Origin: Sorangium cellulosum So ce56 | GTDB taxonomy: Bacteria > Myxococcota_A > Polyangia > Polyangiales > Polyangiaceae | Reading direction: 5' to 3' | Assembly: GCF_000067165.1 (NCBI RefSeq) | Contig: NC_010162.1 | Span: 7,323,001 to 7,387,000, forward strand | DNA length: 64,000 bases | Shown: in pieces, positions 57,701 to 64,000 of the stretch | How the letters are laid out: every line of letters starts with the position of its first letter | Position numbering within the stretch: position 1 is the stretch's first letter | Made by a program: the position numbers and the translations under genes | The notes under the pieces: generated by a model | Databases searched by the model: none | What the model was told of the DNA's origin: nothing | Seen by the model: the letters and a program-made list of their open reading frames with translations, nothing else

Positions 57701-60445
57701 GGCGTCCACGACGCGGACGCCGCGCTGATCCTGGAGAAGCTGCTCGCGCTGCGGTCCACGGCGGGGCTCCTGCGCTTCGGGAGCGCGCCGCGGGCCCTCG
57801 CCTGCCTGACCTGGGCGGGGCTCGACGCGCGCGCCCGGGACCTCGCGCACCGGCGATCGCGGAGCCTCGGCCGGCTCGCCGCGCAGCTCGGCGAGAGCGA
57901 GGCGCGGGCGGCGCTCGCGGCCGAGCTCGCGCAGGGCGTGGCCGCCGCGGCGGCGGCGCATCGGCTCGAGGCGAGCGCGGCGGACGTGCGCGTGGCGGCG
58001 CGGTACCTCGTGGAGGAGCTGGCGGCGGAGCGCCCCCGGTTCGTGACGAGCGACGCGGCGCTCGCGCTGCGCGACGCGCTGCTCGCGCGCCTCGACCTCG
58101 AGGGGGGCCGCGCGGCGTTCGAGGAGGACCTGCGGCAGCTCGAGAAGCACCCGGCCGAGCGGCTGGAGCTCGCGCTCGCGTGGCTGCGCGGGTTTGCCGC
58201 GGTCGCCAACGATGGGGGCTCGCCCGGCAAGCCGGGCTCTGCCCCCAAACCCTTGGCCAACGATGGGGGCTCGCCCGGCAAGCCGGGCTCTGCCCCCAAA
58301 CCCCCGGGCCCTGCGCTCAAGCACCTCGCCCTCGAGGCGGCGGTCGTCGTCGTGACGGAGCGGCACATCGAGCGGGAGCCGAGCGGGGCCGTCACCGAGG
58401 CCCGCGTCGAGGGGCTGCTCGGGCAGCACCCGCACATCAAGGAGCGCGCGATCGCGCTCCGGCTCGACGAATTCCTGAGCAGGATCGAGGACTTCCTGCA
58501 CGAGAGGGCGCCGCGCTACCGCGCTTACAGGAAGGTGCGGAGCGAGATCGCGGAGCGGGAGCGGAAGCGGCTGCGCCTCGAGGAGTTCGCGCCGCGGGTG
58601 CTCACGTCGTTCGTGCGCAACCGGCTCATCGACGAGGTGTACCTGCCCCTCGTCGGCGCGAACCTGGCGAAGCAGCTCGGCGCCGCGGGCGACGTGAAGC
58701 GCACCGACCTGATGGGCATGCTGCTGCTCATCTCGCCGCCGGGCTACGGCAAGACGACGCTGATGGAGTACGTCGCGAGCAAGCTCGGCCTCGTGTTCAT
58801 GAAGGTGAACGGGCCGTCGCTCGGCCACGAGGTGACGTCGCTCGACCCGGCCGAGGCCCCGAACGCGACGGCGCGCCAGGAGGTCGAGAAGATCAACCTG
58901 GCGTTCGAGATGGGCAACAACGTGATGCTGTACCTGGACGACATCCAGCACACGAACACGGAGCTGCTCCAGAAGTTCATCTCGCTCTGCGACGGCCAGC
59001 GCCGGATCGAGGGCGTGTGGCGGGGCCGGACGAGGACGTACGACCTGCGCGGCAAGAAGTTCTGCGTGGTGATGGCGGGCAACCCGTACACGGAGTCGGG
59101 TGCGCGGTTCCAGATCCCCGATATGCTGTCGAACCGGGCCGACACGTACAACCTCGGCGACGTCCTCGACGGCAAGGAGGCGCTGTTCGCGCTGAGCTAC
59201 CTGGAGAACGCGCTCACGTCGAACCCGACGCTCGCGCCGCTCTCCGGCCGGGCGCCGGGCGACACGCACAAGCTCATCCGGATGGCGCAGGGCGAGGCCA
59301 TCGCCGCGACGGAGCTCGAGCACGCCTACTCCGCCGCGGAGGTCTCGGAGATGGTCGCCGTGTTCGAGCGGCTCTTCCGGGTGCAGAAGGTGCTCCTGTC
59401 CGTGAACCTCGAGTACATCCGGAGCGCGTCGCAGGACGACGCCTTCCGGACGGAGCCGCCGTTCAAGCTGCAGGGCAGCTACCGGAACATGAACAAGCTG
59501 GCCGAGAAGGTCGTGGCGGCGCACACGCCCGAGGAGGTCGACCGGCTCATCGACGATCACTACGTGAGCGAGTCGCAGACGCTGACGACGGGCGCCGAGC
59601 AGAACCTCCTCAAGCTCGCCGAGCTGCGCGGCCGGATGACGCCGGAGCAAGCGGCGCGGTGGGACGACATCAAGAAGGGCTTCGTGCGGATCAAGCGCAT
59701 GGGCGGCAAGGAGGACGACCCGGTCGTGCGCGTGACCGGCACGCTGTCGATGCTGGGCGAGCAGCTCGAGGGCATCCGCGGGGCGATCGGGAAGGCGGCC
59801 GCGGTGGCGCAGGCGGGGGACGCGCGGGCGCGGGAGATGAAGCAGTGGCTCGCGCCCGAGATGGAGCGGCTCTCCGCGGCGCTCAAGGGGGTGGCGCAGC
59901 CGCGGGTCGACGTGAAGGTCGAGACGGATCGCTCGGTGTCGGAGTTCGTGGGGCACCACCTGTCGCTGGTGGAGCGGCTCGTGGCGCCGCTCGCGAAGGC
60001 GACGACGCAGAGCGCGTTCGGCATCCGGGCGATCGAGGCGCAGGTCTCGGAGCTCGCGCAGGGGCTCCGGTCGCTCGAGGAGAAGATCCGCGCGGCGGCG
60101 CGCCCGCAGAGCCAGCCGCCGCCGCCGCGCTTCGAGGCGCGGGTCGGGGCGGCGTCCCCGGCGAACTTCTACCGGACGGCGCCCGCGGCCGACGTCGTCG
60201 ACCACGGCGGCATCTTCGTGCCGACCTTCCGGCCGCCGCCGGCGCGCGGGACGACGGTGGCGCTGAAGATCCCGTTCGCGGAGGGCGGCGAGATCGACGC
60301 GGTGGGGGTGGTCGAATGGACGCGCGAGGCCGAGGAGGAGGGCCCGCCTGGGTTCGGGGCGCGCTTCGTGCGGCTCTCGGGCGAGCAGCGGGAGCTCGTG
60401 GAGGGGTTCGTGCGGCAGCGGGAGCCGATGCTGCTCGGCATGTGA
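54737..60445 (+). CDS. DUF3686 AAA+ ATPase with C-terminal PilZ-like domain
   Basis: 1902 residues from the ATG at 54737. Residues about 30-470 match DUF3686 (NYEVIRRRLVERAEELARRAEALNARRKEVFGG), the N-terminal domain of what databases call DNA-repair ATPases. A coiled-coil region follows at about 490-740. A duplicated palindrome-encoded insert is at about 1157-1190. The AAA+ domain has Walker A PPGYGKTTLMEY near 1337 and Walker B VMLYLDDIQ near 1400, with sensor segment VVMAGNPYTESG. Residues from about 1810 form a PilZ-like domain (TTVALKIPFAEGGEIDAVGVVEWTREAEEEGPPGFGARFVRLSGEQ), which may bind c-di-GMP. In other genomes this family is found near flotillin and YqiJ genes, both of which lie 5 kb upstream here. 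Confidence 0.9.
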   Translation: MVSTGALDGAARAAGASPPQAAEPLDGGNYEVIRRRLVERAEELARRAEALNARRKEVFGGTDLALLENARVRTENNCVPRDIVSIRGKLLVGYLVFMGLKEVNVGDVFSLHRFAKDGGAFDLSHVPLDEGDAFLGDPNFVKEFKDLHRYVKEPRLLQLRRSGDTRLLAIFQVGATERDTKVFRWSIDATGRIRYLDARGDEDNVRPRAHDFAWTQATRDDHVQGKHPHVAILGEIFVETVGGDLTVKVENNTTTGLGIYREPVDDAGQALDDADIQYARLGPLILLKIKPFREPSYRYLVYNGRTRKVTRIDAIGLACLSLPEDQGIVFPNGYYLITGETKRFEGSTESLVFERVIRSPNGEDVLYVFHQVVEGRYVLFPYNLIRKEIATPIQCHGYSLFDDGKMVIFRASSDEATRVHPMQIWQTPFMTAEFAASAPTDGSYLAKVGNADLVRGISDALSMRRAALDGSPTRQTYEDLIRTAERMADAYYWLGHAEAGDLLSVVNELRGVSESIVDEFEKVEGIKARAAAALAEAEAAQRQLLSGVRPEDAASVDAFLKALTSLRRQRGHLITLRELKYMDLGRVDALEAEIVARADEVSQACVTFLLGEQAFRPLCDRLAGLIAKIEAVAKSPELAPFAADLDAVNEGLSVLAEIVASLKVDDPTARTRILEGISEVYAQLNRARATLSARGKDLRGAEGRAEFGAQFKVFGQSVSSAIAVCDTPERCDAELSKLLVQLEELEGKFGEFDEFLGELAAKREEVNDAIAARRQALLDERQRRVSNLVAAADRIVQGVARRARTFAGVDELNTYFASDAMVAKLRDLAADLHALGDSVKGDEVEARLKSARQDALRALRDREDLFEGGGDVIKLGRHRFNVSTQALELTLVPRGEGLALHLTGTDFFEPIEDPALESARDLWGQELASETPEVYRGEFLAGSMLADAEAGRGGLSIERLREASLGPGGLLGAVRAYAEGRHDEGYERGVHDADAALILEKLLALRSTAGLLRFGSAPRALACLTWAGLDARARDLAHRRSRSLGRLAAQLGESEARAALAAELAQGVAAAAAAHRLEASAADVRVAARYLVEELAAERPRFVTSDAALALRDALLARLDLEGGRAAFEEDLRQLEKHPAERLELALAWLRGFAAVANDGGSPGKPGSAPKPLANDGGSPGKPGSAPKPPGPALKHLALEAAVVVVTERHIEREPSGAVTEARVEGLLGQHPHIKERAIALRLDEFLSRIEDFLHERAPRYRAYRKVRSEIAERERKRLRLEEFAPRVLTSFVRNRLIDEVYLPLVGANLAKQLGAAGDVKRTDLMGMLLLISPPGYGKTTLMEYVASKLGLVFMKVNGPSLGHEVTSLDPAEAPNATARQEVEKINLAFEMGNNVMLYLDDIQHTNTELLQKFISLCDGQRRIEGVWRGRTRTYDLRGKKFCVVMAGNPYTESGARFQIPDMLSNRADTYNLGDVLDGKEALFALSYLENALTSNPTLAPLSGRAPGDTHKLIRMAQGEAIAATELEHAYSAAEVSEMVAVFERLFRVQKVLLSVNLEYIRSASQDDAFRTEPPFKLQGSYRNMNKLAEKVVAAHTPEEVDRLIDDHYVSESQTLTTGAEQNLLKLAELRGRMTPEQAARWDDIKKGFVRIKRMGGKEDDPVVRVTGTLSMLGEQLEGIRGAIGKAAAVAQAGDARAREMKQWLAPEMERLSAALKGVAQPRVDVKVETDRSVSEFVGHHLSLVERLVAPLAKATTQSAFGIRAIEAQVSELAQGLRSLEEKIRAAARPQSQPPPPRFEARVGAASPANFYRTAPAADVVDHGGIFVPTFRPPPARGTTVALKIPFAEGGEIDAVGVVEWTREAEEEGPPGFGARFVRLSGEQRELVEGFVRQREPMLLGM
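58205..58303 (+). repeat. Duplicated in-frame palindromic insert
   Basis: Two identical 48-bp units (58205-58252 and 58256-58303; period 51) encode ANDGGSPGKPGSAPKP twice. Each unit holds a hairpin with arms GGGGGC/GCCCCC and GCCCGGC/GCCGGGC. The period keeps the frame, so the protein gained two Gly/Pro-rich loops just before the AAA+ module. Stem-loop sequence and direct duplication resemble palindromic mobile inserts found in coding genes of other bacteria. Confidence 0.9.
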
Positions 60446-60755
60446 GCGCGCTCGCAGAGACGGCGCTCGTACGCTCTGCTGTCGATGCCGCGCGACGCCG
60501 CGCTCGCGCGCAGGGCGGAGCATCGCGCGGTGCTCCGGCGCGGAGGTATGCGGCCCGAGCACAGCATCCTAGCTGAGCCGATGCTGCCCGATGCTCGTCA
60601 CCCGAGCGATCGGGCGCGCGCGGCGGGCGCCTCTCCTCTATGAGGAGTAGAGCGGCCTCCCTCGTGCGTGATATCACCGTCACGACGCGGTTCGTCGGAG
60701 ATGGCCTGGATCCGAAGCCCGCGCTCCGGCGCCGGGCACGCAGGAGCTTCAGCGC
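60446..60755. other. Intergenic region
   Basis: 310 bases without a gene. A GCAGGAG Shine-Dalgarno lies 9 bases before the FIST start. The rest is low-complexity. Confidence 0.4.
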
Positions 60756-61958
60756 ATGAAGATGATGACCCTCGGACCCTTTGACGGGAACGCGTGGCTG
60801 CTCGGCCGGAAGATCGAGCGAACGGTCGCGGAGTGGAAGGAGCCCGCGCGGCTCGCGATCGTGGCCATGCCGAGCGGGACGAAGCACGAGGAGTACCTCG
60901 CCGCGGTCGAGGACGCGACGGGCGTTCCGGTGGTCGGAGCCACCACGGGCGGGGTGTCGTTCACGGAGCGCGGCTTCAGCAGGAGCGGGGTGACGTGCGC
61001 GTTCCTCGGGGGAGCGAACGTCGAGGTGGCGTGCACCGCGGCGCGCGAGCTGCGCTCGGATCACGGCAAGAGCATCAGGGCGGCGCTGAGCGACATGGAC
61101 GAGGCCGTCTCGAGCGGCAGCGGGCGGAGCGGGGCGACGAGCTCGATCCTGGTGCTGGCGGACGCGTTCGCGTGCGACGGCGACGATCTGGTGGCCGCGC
61201 TCCGCCAGGGCGTGCCGCCGCACACGCGCGTCTTCGGCGGGACGGCGGGCGACGGCTGGACGTTCGAGGGGGCGCGGGTGTTCCTCGGCCGCAAGGTGCT
61301 GACGGACGCGGCGGTCCTCGTGCGGCTGACGCACCGGCAGCGGGTGAACATCGACGTGGTGCACGGGTTCCGCGCCGCCGAGGGCGGGCGGGATTTCACG
61401 ATCACGGACATCGAACGGAACGTGCTCAGGACGCTGGACGGGCAGCCTGCGGCGCGGGTGTACGAGGAGGAGCTCTCGCGGCTCGGCTTCCGGTCGAGCG
61501 GCGAGGGGCTCCTCCAGACGATGGCGAAGCACGCGCTCGGGGCGAAGACGCCGTTCGGCGAGTCGCTGAAGATCAGGTCGCCGATCGCGATCCGCGGGGA
61601 CGGCGCGGTGGTGCTGACCGGGGGGCTGGCGCGCGGGCAGGTGGTGCGCGTCGTGAACGCGGCGACCGACGCGGTGCTCCAGGCGGCGAAGAGCCTGTCG
61701 ACCAAGGTGCTGGGGCCGCTGCCCGCGGTGGCCGGTTCGCTGGTGTTCGACTGCGCTGCGCGGTTCCGGATGCTGGGCGAGCGGTACCGGGAGGAAGTGC
61801 GGGCGTTCCTCTCGCCGAACGCGGCGTCGAACCCGATGTTCGGGATGGCGTGTTACGGGCAGATCGCGAAGTTCGGGGGGAGCGTCGAGGGGTTCTACAA
61901 CACGAGCGCGGTCATGGTGGCCTGGGGGGAGTCGGACCAGGGGACGGCTGGCGGGTGA
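60756..61958 (+). CDS. FIST-domain signal-sensing protein
   Basis: 400 residues from the ATG at 60756, preceded by AGGAG. The N-terminal FIST domain is at about 20-240 (VPVVGATTGGVSFTERGFSRSGVTCAFLGG; FGGTAGDGWTFEGARVFLG), with the A-x-TTG-G and GGTAGD motifs. A FIST C-terminal domain is at about 245-385 (SPIAIRGDGAVVLTGGLARGQVVRVVNA; VFDCAARFRMLGERYREEVRAFL). FIST domains bind small ligands such as amino acids and are usually linked to signalling modules. None is fused here, so a partner must transmit the signal. No membrane segment. Confidence 0.92.
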   Translation: MKMMTLGPFDGNAWLLGRKIERTVAEWKEPARLAIVAMPSGTKHEEYLAAVEDATGVPVVGATTGGVSFTERGFSRSGVTCAFLGGANVEVACTAARELRSDHGKSIRAALSDMDEAVSSGSGRSGATSSILVLADAFACDGDDLVAALRQGVPPHTRVFGGTAGDGWTFEGARVFLGRKVLTDAAVLVRLTHRQRVNIDVVHGFRAAEGGRDFTITDIERNVLRTLDGQPAARVYEEELSRLGFRSSGEGLLQTMAKHALGAKTPFGESLKIRSPIAIRGDGAVVLTGGLARGQVVRVVNAATDAVLQAAKSLSTKVLGPLPAVAGSLVFDCAARFRMLGERYREEVRAFLSPNAASNPMFGMACYGQIAKFGGSVEGFYNTSAVMVAWGESDQGTAGG

Positions 61959-62428
61959 GCTTTGCTGGGCGGACTGGGCTGACGAAGAGGCGGGGCGGAT
62001 CGTTGCGCGGTGTGGGGGCTTTGCTGAGCTGACCGGCCCGAGGAGAGGCAGCCCGCCGCGCGGTGGATGGCACGAGCCTTGCGCCTGCACCGCCTGCGCC
62101 GGCGCCGACATCGAATCAGCGTGCGCCCGCACCGTCCTCTGGCACGAGCGCGCAGGCGCAGCGCTCGCCGCACCGACCCTCGACCCGATAGCCGAAGGAC
62201 GACTTCATAGGCATTAACCAAGCTCGGTCACCGAAGCCCACCTCACCATCGATCACCAACGTGAACGTGGACGTTTACGTTAGCGGTCACGGCGACATGC
62301 GATCGGCGTCGCCTACGACGCCGCCCCTATCGAAGTTACCCCCGAGCAGAGCGTCGGGTCCTCGTCGTGCATGAGCCCGGCGCACGTCATTCGCTGAGCC
62401 TACGACAGTGACACGGAGGAGTGACTTC
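61959..62428. other. Intergenic region with a remnant of the next gene's paralogue
   Basis: 470 bases. The right half is a decayed copy listed separately. The left half has two similar runs beginning GCTTTGCTG at about 61960 and 62019. The Shine-Dalgarno GGAGGA of the next gene ends the region. Confidence 0.45.
62248..62398 (+). pseudogene. Remnant of a paralogue of the downstream collagen-like lipoprotein
   Basis: The stretch encodes ITNVNVDVYVSGHGD, comparable to LADVTVTVGHGGHGG in the downstream protein, then after a frame change HAIGVAYDAAPIEVTPEQ, matching HAIGIAYDAAPAAVPSL. At the DNA level GGCGACATGCGATCGGC, then GTCGCCTACGACGCCGCCCCT, repeats the downstream gene at 63774-63808 with single changes. 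The Gly-rich segment that separates the two motifs in the intact gene is missing, which suggests deletion between repeats. The frame ends at 62396-62398 (TGA). Confidence 0.7.
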
Positions 62429-63955
62429 ATGCGATGCAATCCATTGGAGAAGACTCATCGATTCCGGTGCGCCGCCGTTCTCGCCGCGGCATTGTGCGCG
62501 ACCGCGTGCCAGCGGGCACGAATGTACGAGGAGCCTGAAGGACCGACGCCGGTCGTCGGGTGCGACGTGTTCGCGAGCGCGAGCGCTGCGCCTGGAGGCG
62601 CCGGGACGCGCGACGCTCCCTACGCGCGCCTGCAAGAGGCGATCGACGACGCGAAGGGCGGGACGGTTTGCGCATGCGCCGGCCATCCTTTCGCCGAGGC
62701 CGTGACGCTGCCCGCGGGGATCGAGGTGCGCGGGGACTTCACATGCAATGGAGAGTGGAAGCAGAGCTCGGATGCGAAGAGCACGATCGCGGGGCCGGCG
62801 GGACAGGTCGCGCTGACCCTGACGGGCGACGCGGACGGGGCGAAGGTGCATGGATTCGTGATCTCCGCGGCGAACGCGACAGAGCCTGGCGGGTCGTCCA
62901 TCGCGGTCGCCGTGGCGGACATCGCGGCCGAGCTGAGCCACCTCGAGGTGCGGGCCGGCGACGGCATGCCCGGCGCCGACGGTGAGCCGGAGGCGACCGC
63001 GGCAGACGCCGGGGAGGACGCTCCGGCAGAAGGCGAGCACGCGCCAACGAATGCCTGCGTAGTTCCCGCGCGCGGTGGTGAGTCCGGACGGATGACGTGC
63101 GGTGACGTGGTCACCGATGGTGGCCCGGGCGGGACCGGGGAGACCTCGCCCCTCTCCGTGAGTCTGCCCTCCACGCCCGCGGAACCCGGTGAGGGCGGCA
63201 AGCCGCTCGCGAGCACGCCCCCGGACGGGTATGGAGGCACGGTCGACGCCTCGGGAACCCGCCAAGCAGGCATCGCCGGTGCCACTGGCGCCAGCGGGAC
63301 GCCTGGCGAAGGCGGCCAGGACGGGAGGCTGACCCTCGCCGGCATCACGGACGGGGACGGCGCCCCCGGCCAGCCCGGCAAGCCGGGCCAGGGAGGCGGA
63401 GGGGGAGCTGGGGCACGCGTGCTGGGCGTCGTTTGTACCTTCATCGACGGACGTCCGGCAGACGGCGCTGCCCCGGGCGGTGGAGGTGGAGGCGCAGGAG
63501 GATGCGGCGGCAAGGGCGGCGCAGGCGGGAGAGCCGGCGGGTCCAGCCTCGGAATCGTGAGCATCGGGACGAAGCTGAGCCTGGCCGATGTGACCGTCAC
63601 GGTGGGTCATGGCGGCCATGGAGGAACCGGCGCCGCAGGACAGAGCGGCGGAGAAGGGGGGCGAGGTGCGCCGGGCGGCACGAACCGGAACGATACGAAT
63701 GCGCCCGACAACGGGGCCGGGGGGAAGGGCGGGCGCGGCGGCGATGGCGGCCCCGGAGGCGGCGGGCGCGGCGGACATGCGATCGGCATCGCCTACGACG
63801 CCGCCCCTGCTGCCGTGCCGTCGTTGAAGGAGTTCATCCCTGGAGAGCCGGGTGAAGGCGGTCCGGGAGGACTCGAGTCGTCGTCCAACGCAGGCCGCGC
63901 CGGCGTCAGCGCCGCATGCTGGAGCTTCAAGACAGGGACGCGCTGCGCGCCGTGA
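62429..63955 (+). CDS. Collagen-like Gly-rich lipoprotein
   Basis: 508 residues from the ATG at 62429, which has GGAGGA at good distance; the GTG at 62408 lacks one. Signal with lipobox AALCATAC, then a globular domain of about 170 residues. The last 300 residues are Gly-rich with collagen-like G-x-y stretches (GAPGQPGKPGQGGGGGAG; GGTGAAGQSGGEGGRGAPGG; GGRGGDGGPGGGGRGG). Cys pairs occur in the globular part (TVCACAG, FTCNG) and near the C-terminus. A surface or matrix protein whose repeats may form triple helices. Immediately upstream lies a decayed copy of its C-terminus, so the locus has undergone duplication. Confidence 0.8.
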   Translation: MRCNPLEKTHRFRCAAVLAAALCATACQRARMYEEPEGPTPVVGCDVFASASAAPGGAGTRDAPYARLQEAIDDAKGGTVCACAGHPFAEAVTLPAGIEVRGDFTCNGEWKQSSDAKSTIAGPAGQVALTLTGDADGAKVHGFVISAANATEPGGSSIAVAVADIAAELSHLEVRAGDGMPGADGEPEATAADAGEDAPAEGEHAPTNACVVPARGGESGRMTCGDVVTDGGPGGTGETSPLSVSLPSTPAEPGEGGKPLASTPPDGYGGTVDASGTRQAGIAGATGASGTPGEGGQDGRLTLAGITDGDGAPGQPGKPGQGGGGGAGARVLGVVCTFIDGRPADGAAPGGGGGGAGGCGGKGGAGGRAGGSSLGIVSIGTKLSLADVTVTVGHGGHGGTGAAGQSGGEGGRGAPGGTNRNDTNAPDNGAGGKGGRGGDGGPGGGGRGGHAIGIAYDAAPAAVPSLKEFIPGEPGEGGPGGLESSSNAGRAGVSAACWSFKTGTRCAP

Positions 63956-64000
63956 GCCGCGACCGCCGCCACGCGGCACACCTCGAGGAAGGCCTATTCG

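Overview
The window looks like a piece of a large, very GC-rich myxobacterial chromosome, most likely Sorangium/Polyangiales. The reasons are third-position GC bias throughout, Gly/Ala/Pro-rich lipoproteins, paired DUF1552/DUF1592 genes, Hanks-type kinases, sigma factors with long C-terminal extensions, a DUF4215 cysteine-rich repeat protein with a fibro-slime domain, and a C-terminal PilZ-like domain of the myxobacterial type. No rRNA, tRNA or cas gene was found.

Layout. 1-8.1 kb: the end of an RsbR-type STAS gene; a translationally coupled DUF1592 lipoprotein / Tat-exported DUF1552 pair on the minus strand; a frameshifted remnant of a CE15 glucuronoyl esterase behind a LacI-like palindrome; an outer-membrane barrel protein; and an FHA / degenerate GGDEF / HEPN-like protein. 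9.1-15.6 kb: a CRISPR array of 58 repeats (36 nt) and 57 spacers without cas genes. An 888-bp IS5-family element sits inside spacer 34. After the array come a small Cys-rich lipoprotein gene, a DUF6968-like gene, and a decayed tail of the same repeat family. 15.8-20 kb: a membrane-tethered sigma factor coupled to an outer-membrane protein, then a lipoprotein. 20-28 kb: SGNH hydrolase, a 142-bp palindromic repeat, divergent GFA enzyme and WYL regulator, a lipoprotein, and a large kinase-ATPase-TPR regulator. 28-38 kb: a three-gene coupled operon of envelope proteins, a second membrane-tethered sigma factor, a DUF4442 protein, a VWA lipoprotein and a DUF5690 transporter. 38-46 kb: a Gly/Gln-rich BON protein, a second copy of the palindromic repeat, a radical SAM/aminotransferase pair, and a kinase with its TPR/PEGA-like partner. 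46-64 kb: an OB-NfeD (YqiJ) and flotillin (YqiK) pair and, 5 kb further, a 1902-residue DUF3686 AAA+ ATPase on the same strand. Between them on the minus strand lie a copper monooxygenase-like cytochrome and the DUF4215 protein. FIST and collagen-like lipoprotein genes close the window.

How the parts relate. Most genes are surface proteins or signalling proteins. Several operons use 4-bp GTGA/ATGA overlaps (2052, 17408, 28343, 29758, 42378). YqiJ, YqiK and the DUF3686 ATPase plausibly act together in membrane-stress or defence physiology. The CRISPR array needs Cas proteins from elsewhere in the genome. It records a datable history: an IS insertion with a TTA duplication, a duplicated spacer, a chimeric 52-nt spacer, point-mutated repeats and a fossil distal end separated from the main array by two genes.

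The most notable signals are that array history, two copies of a dispersed palindrome whose core is inverted between copies, a duplicated in-frame palindromic insert in the DUF3686 ATPase, and the FHA-GGDEF-HEPN protein upstream of the array.
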